Source: Lysobacteraceae bacterium
Lineage (GTDB): Bacteria; Pseudomonadota; Gammaproteobacteria; Xanthomonadales; Xanthomonadaceae
Assembly (NCBI GenBank): GCA_016789405.1
Contig: JAEUPQ010000004.1
Span: 149,284 to 213,283, forward strand
DNA: 64,000 bases
Direction of reading: 5' to 3'
Positions 9,810 to 17,579 of the stretch are shown piece after piece. The notes beneath the pieces are model-generated. The model had not been told where the DNA came from and searched no databases. It was given only the letters and a program-made list of their open reading frames with translations. Position 1 is the stretch's first letter; each line of letters begins with the position of its first letter. The position numbers were made by a program, and so were the translations under genes.

Positions 9810-11432
9810 TCATTGATAGCCTCGGATTTCCTTGAACACCTGCGCCAGCGACTTGGCCTTGGCGTCGAACGCCTTGCCGCCGGTCGCCGTGGCCAGCTGC
9901 TCCATCTCGCCGGCATCGGCATCGCCGAACACGATCGGAAACACGCGGATCGACCGCAGCGTCTCGTCCTGCTGGCGATACCACGCCATGAATTCGCGCA
10001 GGTCCATGCCGTTGGTGTTCTCGCCATCGGTCATCAGCACGACCGTGTAGTAGCGCGGCGACGAATCCGAGCGCTTCTCGTCCGCGAGTTCGCCGAGCGC
10101 CCTGGCGACGCTGTCGTAGATCGCGGTGCCGCCGTTCGCGTCCATCGGCGCGACCGCGGCGCGGATCCCGGCCAGCGTCTGACGGTTGCGCTCGGGCGTG
10201 TCGCCCATGTCGAACGCGAGCGTGTCCATCGGCACGCTGCTGAAGGGCACCAGTCCGATCCGCTCGCGGTTCTGGAAGCGAGCGTAGCGGCTCGCGAGGG
10301 ACTCGCCGGTATCGCCAGCCAGCGTCGCCATCGCGGTCTTCAGCTGGTCGAGCCGCTGGTCGTCGCCCATCGATCCCGAAAGATCCAGCACGTAGCGCGA
10401 GGAGCCCGGGATGCGCACGTCGGCGAGGAAGGCATCGAGCAGGCCGTTGATCACCTGCGGCTGGCCAGGGAACGGCAACTCGATCAGCGTGCGCCTGGGG
10501 ATGGCGGATGCCATGGTCGCCTCGGGGTTCACCGGGCGACGCAGCGTGGTGGACGACAGCGTGGTCTGGAAATCGGGCGAGCGCAGGTAGGCGGCGAGCT
10601 TGTCGTAATCCGCGCGCTTCGCCGCATCGAGCAGCATCAGCGGATAGTCGGCGGTGACGATGCCTTCCTTCGGATACACCGGCACCAGCGGCTCGGCGAG
10701 CTTGCCGCCGGCATTGAGCGACAGGATCACCGACTCGTAGTTGATGAGGCCGTCGACCTTGCCCGGATCGGCGACATAGGCGTCGGCCAGCCAGCCCGAC
10801 GAACCGGCGGTCATGCGCTGGCCCTGGAAGAAGGCCTTGAGCGCGGGATTGGCGACGTCCGCCTCGGTCAGCGCGTCGGGATTCGCGGCCAGCGCCGCAG
10901 CGATGCCGATCAGCGCGGTGAAGCCGGTGTTGCTGCTGGTGGGATTGGCCATGCCGAAGGTGAAGCGGCCGCTGCTTGCAGCGTCGGCGATCTCCTTCCA
11001 CGTCGGATCGGTCTTGTCCCAGCCGAGTTCGGCGGCCTTCGAGGCCTTCACCCCGAGGATCACCGGCGACAGCATGATCTTGTCCTGCGCCTGGATCCGC
11101 GGCTTGAGCGCGGGATTCATCGCCAGGTACTTGCCGTGGCTCACCCAGACCGCGTCGAACGCCTCGCCGGCGCCGAGGCGATCGATGGCGTCCAGCGTGC
11201 CCGCGTAGGTGAAGCGCACGTTCACGCCGGTGGCGCTGCGGATGCGCTCGCCCAGCGCGGCGTCGACGTCCTTGAGCTCGGACCCGGCGAGGATGGTGAA
11301 GGCGTTGGCATCCGCGGCGCCAGCCGCGACCGCATCGTCGTCCCCGCGCGAACACGCGGCGAGCGCCGCCAGCGCGGCAGCGGCGATGACCAGGCTCATC
11401 GTGCGGAGCAAACAGGTCGAAGCGAGGCGCAT
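9810..11432 (-). CDS. lipoprotein with solute-binding domain fused to von Willebrand factor A domain
   Basis: A 540-residue lipoprotein: signal sequence with lipobox LAAC at Cys27. Residues 35-310 are a periplasmic binding protein type 2 fold (begins FTILAGSELKDVDAALGERI; contains VWVSHGKYLAMNP and INYESV). From about residue 345 a VWA domain follows with the intact MIDAS motif DLSGSMGD, the Thr-containing MDANGGTAIYDS and LMTDGENTNG. Such fusions suggest metal-dependent protein binding at the outer face of the inner membrane or on the outer membrane. ATG 11432 is preferred over 11474 because it starts the signal peptide. It lies 38 bp after a second binding-protein gene. Ligand unknown. Confidence 0.85.
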   Translation of the reverse strand: MRLASTCLLRTMSLVIAAAALAALAACSRGDDDAVAAGAADANAFTILAGSELKDVDAALGERIRSATGVNVRFTYAGTLDAIDRLGAGEAFDAVWVSHGKYLAMNPALKPRIQAQDKIMLSPVILGVKASKAAELGWDKTDPTWKEIADAASSGRFTFGMANPTSSNTGFTALIGIAAALAANPDALTEADVANPALKAFFQGQRMTAGSSGWLADAYVADPGKVDGLINYESVILSLNAGGKLAEPLVPVYPKEGIVTADYPLMLLDAAKRADYDKLAAYLRSPDFQTTLSSTTLRRPVNPEATMASAIPRRTLIELPFPGQPQVINGLLDAFLADVRIPGSSRYVLDLSGSMGDDQRLDQLKTAMATLAGDTGESLASRYARFQNRERIGLVPFSSVPMDTLAFDMGDTPERNRQTLAGIRAAVAPMDANGGTAIYDSVARALGELADEKRSDSSPRYYTVVLMTDGENTNGMDLREFMAWYRQQDETLRSIRVFPIVFGDADAGEMEQLATATGGKAFDAKAKSLAQVFKEIRGYQ

Positions 11433-11470
11433 GGACGTTCTCCGTCGCGGTGGCGTGGCGTGGCCGGGGT

Positions 11471-12595
11471 TCATTGCTTCAGCGCGGTCTCGATCCGCGC
11501 GATCATGCGTTCGAGCAGGTCGTACGTCGGTGGATCGACCACGTCCACCAGGGTCGGCGGCATGTCGATCTTCCGCGCCTTCGCCTGTGCGAACAGCGCC
11601 GTGTTGTCGCTGCCGCGCAGGCCGTAGCGGGCCGCGATGGCGCGGATCTTCGGGTCGTGGTCGAACACGTCCGCGAACCGGGCGCCGGCATCGGTCAACG
11701 CCACGATGGTGTGCTTGGTCAGCACCGTCGGCTGCGGATACAGCAGCACCATGTCCGGGTCGATGGCGTCGTGCTGCAGCGCGTACTGCAGGAACTGCTG
11801 CTCGTAGATCATCACCAGCGGGCTCTTGCCCAGCTTCATGGTGACGTAGTCCTCGAACGGCCCGGTGGAGCTCGCTTCCTGGTAGCCCTGCTTCGAGAAC
11901 AGGCCGATCAGCCGACCGACTGCGGCATCCGCGGCGGCATCGCTGTCGACGACGTTGTCGTCGTTCGCGAGGTAGCTCGCGAGCGCGAGGTACATCGCCG
12001 CGGAATTGCTGGTGCGCACGTCGGTGCTGGTGACCAGGATCGACTTGCCGACCGCATAGTCCGGATTGGGCTGCAGGTCCTTCCAGCGCGTGCCCTGCGC
12101 CATCAGCTCGACCAGCTTGCGCATGTCGACGACGTAGTGGACGCCGCCCTGCCGGCGCACGATGCCGTTGGCTTCCAGCGGCGGCAGCAACTGGCGCCAG
12201 CTGGCGATCGCCATCGGCGTGTAGAAGGTGTTGCTGATCCGCCGCGAGCCGGTGGCTTCGGCGATCTTCTTCGCAGCGGCGACGCCCGCCGGGAAGGCCA
12301 CGTCGAAGGTCTTCAGATCAGGGCGCGTGGCGATCTCGCGCGAGCCCGCCTTCTGCACGTCCAGCACGATCCCCTTGCCGGCGAGCACCGAGGCCAGCTC
12401 GGGATCGCGCAGGAAATCGAGTTTTTCCGAACCGGTCAGCACGCGCACGACCGTCTTGCCCGCCTCCGTCTTCGCGGCGGGCGCCGTCGTCGTCGCAGTG
12501 TCTGCGGCGCGCTTGTCGCGGGCCGAGTACACGATCCCGGCCCCCACGCCGGCCAGCAGCAACAAGGCCAGCATCGGCCCGACGAACTTCTTCAT
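11471..12595 (-). CDS. membrane-anchored solute-binding protein
   Basis: A 374-residue protein with an N-terminal anchor (VGPMLALLLLAGVGAGIVYSA, residues 5-25), an Ala/Thr spacer and a type-2 periplasmic binding fold starting TVVRVLTGSEKLDFL. Motifs such as FDVAFPAGVAAAKKI and ILVTSTDVRTSNSAAMYLALASYL parallel those of the binding half of the next gene, so the two are probably paralogues working together. Start ATG 12595 overlaps the stop of the upstream small gene by four bases (ATGA). No permease or ATPase genes accompany it, so a transport role is doubtful and a sensing or assembly role with the VWA protein is more likely. Confidence 0.75.
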   Translation of the reverse strand: MKKFVGPMLALLLLAGVGAGIVYSARDKRAADTATTTAPAAKTEAGKTVVRVLTGSEKLDFLRDPELASVLAGKGIVLDVQKAGSREIATRPDLKTFDVAFPAGVAAAKKIAEATGSRRISNTFYTPMAIASWRQLLPPLEANGIVRRQGGVHYVVDMRKLVELMAQGTRWKDLQPNPDYAVGKSILVTSTDVRTSNSAAMYLALASYLANDDNVVDSDAAADAAVGRLIGLFSKQGYQEASSTGPFEDYVTMKLGKSPLVMIYEQQFLQYALQHDAIDPDMVLLYPQPTVLTKHTIVALTDAGARFADVFDHDPKIRAIAARYGLRGSDNTALFAQAKARKIDMPPTLVDVVDPPTYDLLERMIARIETALKQ

Positions 12596-12849
12596 GTCGA
12601 CTCCCCGTTGGACACCTTGCGTTGGCCCGTCGGCGCAGGCGGATCGAGCCCGTCGATGGGGATCCCCTGGCGACGGCAATGCTCGATCGCCAACTGCTCG
12701 ATCAGGTTGGACAGGCTGCGGTTCTCGCGCCCGGCCGCAACCGCAAGCGCGTCGCGCACGCCAGGCTGCGTACGGAAGGTGGTCGTGACGGTGCGGTTCC
12801 CGGTCCGTGACATCACTGCGAATACATCCGATGGCGCTGTGACGCCCAT
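12592..12849 (-). CDS. small ribbon-helix-helix-like protein, first gene of the binding-protein/VWA operon
   Basis: An 85-residue (or 72-residue, from ATG 12813) basic protein. The segment NRTVTTTFRTQPGVRDALAVAAGRENRSLSNLIEQLAIE has the strand-helix-helix pattern of CopG/Arc-type DNA-binding proteins. Its stop overlaps the ATG of the binding-protein gene, so it leads the operon and could autoregulate it. It could alternatively be an orphan antitoxin; no toxin partner is visible. ATG 12813 (MSRTGNRTV) is the likelier start because the extra upstream residues are not helix-forming. Confidence 0.6.
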   Translation of the reverse strand: MGVTAPSDVFAVMSRTGNRTVTTTFRTQPGVRDALAVAAGRENRSLSNLIEQLAIEHCRRQGIPIDGLDPPAPTGQRKVSNGEST

Positions 12850-12960
12850 TGGATGGCGTTCGTATTGCGTCCTGATGACAGCCTGCCCGCCCCGCCGCCA
12901 CGAACGGCCGGACGTGCCCGCCGGAGGGGCGGCGACCGAGCGAGATCGAGGCGATCGACG

Positions 12961-13317
12961 GGGGCAACGCTGTCCGCCAAAGGGCCGACGATGGCCCTCG
13001 AAGGGGCAGCGCTGCCCGTCGAAGGGCCGACGATGGCCCTCGAAGGCGCAACGCTGCCCGTCAAAGGGCCGACGCTGCCCTTCGAAGGGTCAATGCTGCC
13101 CCTCGAAGGCGCAACGCTGCCGGTCGAAGGGCCGACGGTGGCCGTCGAAGGGGCAACGCTGCCCGTTTAAGGCCCGACGATGGCCCTCGAAGGCGCAACG
13201 CTGTCGGTCAAAGCGGCAAGGTCGGCCCTCGAAGGCGCAACGCTGCCGGTCAAAGGGGCAACGACGGCCCTCGAAGGGCCAACGTTGCCGGTCGAAGCGC
13301 CGAGGGCGGCATGCGAC
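12961..13317. repeat. 21-bp minisatellite, 16 units plus one degenerate unit
   Basis: Seventeen consecutive 21-base units with no spacing error from 12961 to 13317; the first sixteen are clear (ends at 13296) and the last is degenerate. Two unit types tend to alternate: ggGcaacgctgcccgtcgaa-like and ggGccgacgatggccctcgaa-like. On the plus strand each unit encodes a heptapeptide of the type EGATLPV / EGPTMAL. One unit (13150-13170) ends in TAA instead of GAA, breaking an otherwise continuous frame. The unit at 13003-13023 contains the perfect 14-base palindrome GGGCAGCGCTGCCC. No spacer sequences exist, so this is not CRISPR. Confidence 0.9.
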
Positions 13318-13378
13318 GGGTGTCGGGGCTGTCAGGTGTCTTGTGCGTGCCGGGCCGCGCTGCGCGCATCGCCGTCGC

Positions 13379-13597
13379 TCACTTCTTCAAGCCTGCGACG
13401 ATTTCCGACACGCCAAGTCCCAGTTCGAGCTGAAGGCGTACGTATTCGCGCTCCTTGCGCGACAGGGCGCGCCCCATCTCGATACGCACATCCTCGGCCT
13501 CCAGAATGCGCAGGAGCCTCGGCATCGCCGAGCCTATGGCGTCCGGCCCGTAACCTGCCTCGCGCAAAGCCGCAGTCAGAAGGGCTTTGATGTCCAT
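13379..13597 (-). CDS. small unknown protein, 72 residues
   Basis: Starts at ATG 13597 (MDIKALLTAALREAGYGPDA) behind a GGAAG ribosome-binding site; a longer frame to 13744 runs into REP sequence and is discounted. The product is all-helical and amphipathic, with a charged centre (RALSRKEREYVRLQLELGLGVSEI) that resembles a helix-turn-helix of small regulators, but no family was recognised. It sits between the 21-bp minisatellite and the first REP pair, and reads toward the repeat. Confidence 0.5.
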   Translation of the reverse strand: MDIKALLTAALREAGYGPDAIGSAMPRLLRILEAEDVRIEMGRALSRKEREYVRLQLELGLGVSEIVAGLKK

Positions 13598-13717
13598 GTG
13601 GCTTCCAGATCTGTCGAGGTGCTGCATTCTGTACCAACGGGCACGTGCGCGGCTTGAGACGCATGCGCAGGACACGTGGTTCGCCTCCCCATTGGCTTCA
13701 GTCGTGCCCTGCAGCCC

Positions 13718-13785
13718 GTAGGCTGGGTGCTCCGCACCCAGCAATTACCGACCAAGAAAATCGCTGGGTCGATGACCCAGCCTAC
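13718..13785. repeat. GTAG-type palindromic element pair
   Basis: Arms GTAGGCTGGGT (13718-13728) and ACCCAGCCTAC (13775-13785) are exact inverted copies, each followed or preceded inward by a secondary hairpin (ctgggtgctccgcacccag and ctgggtcgatgacccag). The ends GTAG/CTAC match the terminal tetranucleotide of the REP elements described in Stenotrophomonas. Confidence 0.75.
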
Positions 13786-13820
13786 GGCCATGCTGGCGGC
13801 AGAGCATCGCGGCCATGCCT

Positions 13821-13979
13821 GTAGGGTGGCGGTGAGCGCAGCGAACCCCACCATTCGGGAACATCAGGCACGGCATCGGCTCGATGATGCCGACGGAGCT
13901 CGCTTCGGCGCGCACTACCTGCGCTGTACCGCCACCGGCTCGGCATTGGTGGGGTTCGCTGCGCTCACCGCCACCCTAC
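13821..13979. repeat. GTAG-type REP inverted dimer (BIME-like), perfect 33-bp arms
   Basis: The 33 bases 13821-13853 beginning GTAGGGTGGCGGTGAGCGCA recur as an exact reverse complement at 13947-13979 ending CCGCCACCCTAC. The 93 bp between them have no recognised content. Each arm contains its own short stem (gtgagcgcagcgaacccca/ggtggggttcgctgcgctc across arms). The perfect identity suggests recent origin or gene conversion. Confidence 0.85.
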
Positions 13980-14020
13980 GGGATTCCCGGGCGCAGACAC
14001 AGCCTGCGCCCGGGTGAAGC

Positions 14021-14212
14021 TCACGCGGCGGGGCCGTCGAGCGGCACCAGGCGGTTGTCGCTGTCGTACTGCAGGCCGCAGACCATCGCGGCCATGCCGC
14101 GCAAAGCGGCTTGCGGGCTGGCGCCGCTGGCTTCGCACAGGGCGATGAACTGGGGCGGGACTTCGACCAGCAGGACGTTGGACGGCTGGAACTGCGGTTT
14201 GGGCTTGGACAT
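14021..14212 (-). CDS. small unknown protein, 63 residues
   Basis: ATG 14212 is preceded by a strong ribosome-binding site (CGGAGGTCCGTC before the start), which supports translation. The product, beginning MSKPKPQFQPSNVLLVEVPP, is soluble, with one helix-rich segment (PQFIALCEASGASPQAALRGMAAMVCGL) and no signal peptide. No family was recognised. It lies alone between REP pairs at the edge of the methyltransferase island. Confidence 0.55.
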   Translation of the reverse strand: MSKPKPQFQPSNVLLVEVPPQFIALCEASGASPQAALRGMAAMVCGLQYDSDNRLVPLDGPAA

Positions 14213-14641
14213 GACGGACCTCCGTTTCGCCCGACGCCCGGAGTGGACGCCGTTGGCGATTCAGAGGCGCATCGCGCGCAGGCGCGTCAAGGTTTGCAAC
14301 GCAACTCGCCCCGACCTTGACGCGCCGAGCACGATGCGACACTGGGACGACAACGGCGGGCACATCACGATAACTTGCCAGCAGCCAGACTTTGCCGTTG
14401 TAGGGCGCATAAGCCGAAGGCGTCATGCGCCGTTGGACGTGACCGATGCCAGAGACTCAAACGGTGCATGACGCTTCGCTTATGCACCCTACAAAACCGT
14501 ATGCGACTTACGGCCTTGCCGCCGCACCCAATTTCACCGCAGTGCGAGCGAATGTGCTCTGCCGACAAGGCGCGGCCTTCAGTGCGAATGCTTATTGTAA
14601 AGCTCAGGAAGATGCCCCCGAATGCCGGGCGCGGCGGGTCC
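14213..14641. other. intergenic, contains a REP pair
   Basis: No gene is supported. The stretch holds the inverted element pair 14398-14494. The part from about 14500 to 14641 is AT-richer than the left flank and probably marks the left edge of the island; no attachment-site copy was found by eye. Confidence 0.45.
14398..14494. repeat. GTAG-type REP inverted dimer, diverged arms
   Basis: Left arm 14398-14434 (TTGTAGGGCGCATAAGCCGA and on) pairs with right arm 14459-14494 (AACGGTGCATGACGCTTCGC and on, ending CCCTACAA) with about three substitutions and two single-base deletions. Terminal GTAG/CTAC as in the neighbouring elements, but an internal sequence of a different subfamily. Confidence 0.75.
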
Positions 14642-15892
14642 TCAATGTTTCATGCCGCTGGTAGCGAAAGTCATAACCGTCTCGGTGCGCATGCGCTTGG
14701 ACAGCGCACCTTGCGTGGTCATCGGCAAATACCGGCTAGCAGTGGGCAATTCGCGTTCGCGCACTTGTGTGAGCCGTAGGCCCGCAAACTCCGCAGCCTT
14801 TACCACACCCTCGGAATTTCGGATGAAGATCTCCTTAAGGCATGAATTACCAACCACGAACGTTGCTTGGCCCCGCAGTGTAAGCACGCGTTCGACTTGG
14901 ATCAGCATGCGCTTGAGATCGAGCGCATAGCGCTCGACCATGCGTCGCTGCCGCGGTGCCAGCGCCTCCACGTCGCACATCGCGCTTGCGATTGCATGCA
15001 CGTCTTTTGGCAGACTGGCGCCGGCCCCTCGCTCAGCCCCGATGGTGCTCGAACGGATCGTTCTAAGTTCCTCGAGCCGATAACCCAGCCATACGAGCGA
15101 CAAGCGATGGCCGCGCATGTAGTCGATGGCATTCAAGTATGGCGGTGAAGTCAGGATCGCATCTACGCTACGCGGCGCAAGCGCCAGATCTCGTGCATCG
15201 CCAAGCGCTACTTGGGCGGCATGGGTCGGTCGCTGCTCGGCCAGACGTTTCTTGAGCTGCTGTACGGAGCGTAGGAAGCTCGAATTGACGTCATAGCTTG
15301 ATTCGGTGGCTACGCGATGTGGGCGACTGTGTGATGTATCGCGTGCCAGCGAGGCGCCTTGCTCCTTAGTCACGATCAATCGACTCAAAGCAATGGATAT
15401 AACGTCCAGCGCCACCAGGCGTGGGGCGGACCGGCAGGTCCTGCGCAGATCGTCGAGTACGATAGCCAAGCGAGTGAGCGCACGACGCTGAGGGGCGTCG
15501 AACCAGTAGCGCACAAACTCACGCGTCTCCGCATCATGCCAGTGCAGCCTCTGCGAGCGCAGATCTACAGCAGCCGCGGCACTCATCAAAGCCCGCAGCT
15601 CTCGGTCGATCACGTCCTCGTTGATCGGCGCAGTCCACACGCGACTCATAAGCACGGCCAGAGGGTCCATGTCGAAGCCGATTGCCCGATGGCCCAACGC
15701 CAGCGCTTGGCGCAACACCGTGCCGGAGCCGGCCATCGGATCAAGCACCAGACTGTCTGCAGGCAATTCGGCCAGAAATGCAAGTGCCAAATCGGGTGCC
15801 ATGCGCGCCGGGAAGGGATGAACGGTGCGAATTTGCATGCGGGCAGGCTCGGCAAGGGCGGCGGCGCCGCGTGGAGTGTGTAGCGTGTTCAT
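14642..15892 (-). CDS. site-specific DNA methyltransferase (amino-methyltransferase, SPPY type)
   Basis: A 416-residue adenine- or cytosine-N4 DNA methyltransferase. Motif X-like HPFPARMAPDLA at 25-36, AdoMet-binding motif I DPMAGSGTVL at 51-60, and catalytic motif IV TSPPYLNAIDY near residues 248-258. TSPPY favours N4-cytosine. The motif order (X, I, then IV) and the sequence after motif IV (LSLVWLGYRLEEL) closely resemble the second methyltransferase at 16281-17579, so they are paralogues. Its ATG overlaps the stop of the XRE regulator by four bases. The gene is AT-richer than the core genome, and no cognate restriction enzyme gene is adjacent. Confidence 0.88.
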   Translation of the reverse strand: MNTLHTPRGAAALAEPARMQIRTVHPFPARMAPDLALAFLAELPADSLVLDPMAGSGTVLRQALALGHRAIGFDMDPLAVLMSRVWTAPINEDVIDRELRALMSAAAAVDLRSQRLHWHDAETREFVRYWFDAPQRRALTRLAIVLDDLRRTCRSAPRLVALDVISIALSRLIVTKEQGASLARDTSHSRPHRVATESSYDVNSSFLRSVQQLKKRLAEQRPTHAAQVALGDARDLALAPRSVDAILTSPPYLNAIDYMRGHRLSLVWLGYRLEELRTIRSSTIGAERGAGASLPKDVHAIASAMCDVEALAPRQRRMVERYALDLKRMLIQVERVLTLRGQATFVVGNSCLKEIFIRNSEGVVKAAEFAGLRLTQVRERELPTASRYLPMTTQGALSKRMRTETVMTFATSGMKH

Positions 15893-16197
15893 ATCGTGGA
15901 TTGAGACCGGCGCGGTGTCGGTGTGACTTCGGCTAGCGCCTGCTGCAACTGGGCCAAGGCTACATGCACTGCGTCCCAGCCCTTGGGGTCCGCTTCTTTA
16001 GGCGGCCCGCTTCCATTCAGAACATTCACACAGTGAATAACCACTCGCGCCGGCGGCACGACGCGACCGCCTTCGTACTTGCTGACCAAACCCTGAGACT
16101 TGCCTATCCGAAGGCCGAACTCCTGCTGGGTCAGGCCCAGCATTGTGCGGGCGCGCAGCACAAGTTGTGCGGGGTCGGATGTCGAGGTACTCTTCAT
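15889..16197 (-). CDS. XRE-family helix-turn-helix regulator of the methyltransferase island
   Basis: A 102-residue DNA-binding protein. Residues about 12-66 are a Cro/C1-type helix-turn-helix (LRARTMLGLTQQEFGLRIGK then SQGLVSKYEGGR), followed by a helical tail. It resembles controller proteins of restriction-modification loci. ATG 16197 is preferred; the frame is open to ATG 16239, but that stretch (16198-16239) contains the ATGCAT repeats of the divergent promoter region. It shares a 4-bp overlap with the downstream methyltransferase gene and is transcribed divergently from the second operon arm, placing it to control both. Confidence 0.85.
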   Translation of the reverse strand: MKSTSTSDPAQLVLRARTMLGLTQQEFGLRIGKSQGLVSKYEGGRVVPPARVVIHCVNVLNGSGPPKEADPKGWDAVHVALAQLQQALAEVTPTPRRSQSTI

Positions 16198-16280
16198 TTG
16201 ATGCATAATGACATGCATGGAATGAATGTGCCACTGCAAACTGAACCTTCGTTGCAGGACTCAACGGAATAGGGGGAGGC
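16198..16280. promoter_or_regulatory. divergent promoter/operator region of the island
   Basis: An 83-bp gap between the divergent XRE and methyltransferase genes. It contains ATGCAT (16201-16206), AATGAC, then ATGCAT again (16213-16218): two self-complementary hexamers 12 bp apart, a likely XRE operator. CATAAT at 16204-16209 could serve as a plus-strand -10 box. Near the right edge the ribosome-binding site GGGGGAGGC is followed by ATG, and this GGGGAGGCATG string is repeated 18 bp downstream. Confidence 0.5.
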
Positions 16281-17579
16281 ATGGAAATGGGGGGAGGCAT
16301 GCGGTTCATGGAAGTCACGTCACCAGAACAAGTGCTTGGGCGGCGGCTAGATGCAGCGCCCTTGAGTGGCGAATGGGACCATGGTGATCGTCCTGAGCCA
16401 CGGCTGCATCGCATCCACTCCTACCCTGCAAAGTTCCCTGCTTTCCTGACCGAGCGCGCCCTGGCCTACGGCTTAGCCGAAGGCCTGCACATCAAGCGGG
16501 TGGCCGACGTGTTCTGCGGTTGTGGCACGGTGGCCTTCGAATCGCGACGAGCGGGGCTGGCGTTCTGGGGCTGCGACATCAACCCAGTGGCCACAATGAT
16601 CGCCCGGACCAAGAGCACCTCCTGTTCGGGCAAGGCGGTGCGCACACGCGGATCGGTGATCGCCGAGGCGTTGCCCCGTATGTCGCGGCGCCACGGGCTA
16701 TCGGCTACGGCCGTGGCGCGTCTGCGGCGCTGGTTCACCGACAAGGCTTTCGCAGACTTAGCGCGTCTTCGCAATGCGATCGAAGATAACGTGCCTCCGC
16801 GCTCGAAGTACCGTCCGGTGTTCGATTGCGCGTTCTCAGCCATTCTAAAAGGCTGCTCGCGGTGGCAGCAGCGCTCGATCAAGCCTGCACTCGATCCAGA
16901 CAAGGTGCCGCAGGACGTGCGCACCGCCTTTCTGACCCAGGTCGAGGCCATGGCGCAGGCATTTGACGAGGCGGGGATGGCGGTGGGGCCGGCACCAGAG
17001 ATTGAGCACGCCAATGTGCTCACAGTTACCGCGCCGACAACACCGGTGGACCTGATTGTAACCAGTCCGCCGTATGTCACCTCCTACGAGTATGCTGATC
17101 TGCATCAGCTCTCATCCTTGTGGCTTGGCTATGCCGATGACCATCGGCAACTGCGCGCCGGCTGCATTGGGAGTAGCCAGCACGCGCTGAACTTCAGGCA
17201 GGCGCATACCGCGCTCAACGATACGGGCCGCCAAGTCGTATTCACGCTGTATGCTGAAGACCCCACGGCGGCCGAGGCGGTTGCCAGCTACTTTCTAGAC
17301 ATGCAGCGCGTGGCCGCGCGGTGCCATGAGTTCCTGTCAGCCGCTGGTGCGGCTGTATTCGTCATCGGCAACACGCGCTACCGCGATGTCGAGATCGACA
17401 ACGCCGCGCACTTGGCCGAAGCCCTTCTGCAGGCGGGGTTTGGGCGGGTGCGTGCCGCACGGCGCCGCATCTCCAACAAGTGCGCCACTCCCTTCCGCGA
17501 TGGCGACGGACGCTATACGCGCATCCGTACGGCGCGGCCTATCTATGCTGAAGAATTCGTGCTGATCGCCCATCCATGA
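16281..17579 (+). CDS. second site-specific DNA methyltransferase (SPPY type)
   Basis: A 432-residue methyltransferase. HRIHSYPAKFP (43-53) is motif X-like, DVFCGCGTVAFE (76-87) is the AdoMet-binding motif I, and TSPPYVTSYEY (261-271) is catalytic motif IV, followed by LSSLWLGYADDHRQLR, similar to the paralogue at 14642-15892. A central basic region (about 110-245) may be the target-recognition part. Start ATG 16281 and ATG 16299 each have the same GGGGAGGC ribosome-binding site; the first is used. The TGA overlaps the next ATG (ATGA), so it is translationally coupled to the ATPase/kinase gene. Two nonidentical N4/N6 methyltransferases suggest either a heteromer or an asymmetric target. Confidence 0.88.
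   Translation: MEMGGGMRFMEVTSPEQVLGRRLDAAPLSGEWDHGDRPEPRLHRIHSYPAKFPAFLTERALAYGLAEGLHIKRVADVFCGCGTVAFESRRAGLAFWGCDINPVATMIARTKSTSCSGKAVRTRGSVIAEALPRMSRRHGLSATAVARLRRWFTDKAFADLARLRNAIEDNVPPRSKYRPVFDCAFSAILKGCSRWQQRSIKPALDPDKVPQDVRTAFLTQVEAMAQAFDEAGMAVGPAPEIEHANVLTVTAPTTPVDLIVTSPPYVTSYEYADLHQLSSLWLGYADDHRQLRAGCIGSSQHALNFRQAHTALNDTGRQVVFTLYAEDPTAAEAVASYFLDMQRVAARCHEFLSAAGAAVFVIGNTRYRDVEIDNAAHLAEALLQAGFGRVRAARRRISNKCATPFRDGDGRYTRIRTARPIYAEEFVLIAHP

Larger units (their letters stand above)
13598..14020. other. intergenic stretch made of REP pairs
   Basis: No gene is supported here. The stretch is largely occupied by two inverted palindromic element pairs (13718-13785 and 13821-13979), listed separately. 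All frames crossing it are short and follow the repeats. Confidence 0.6.

Noticed and set aside
12961..13317. CRISPR array
   Set aside because: Units follow one another directly with no spacers, and no cas genes are present.
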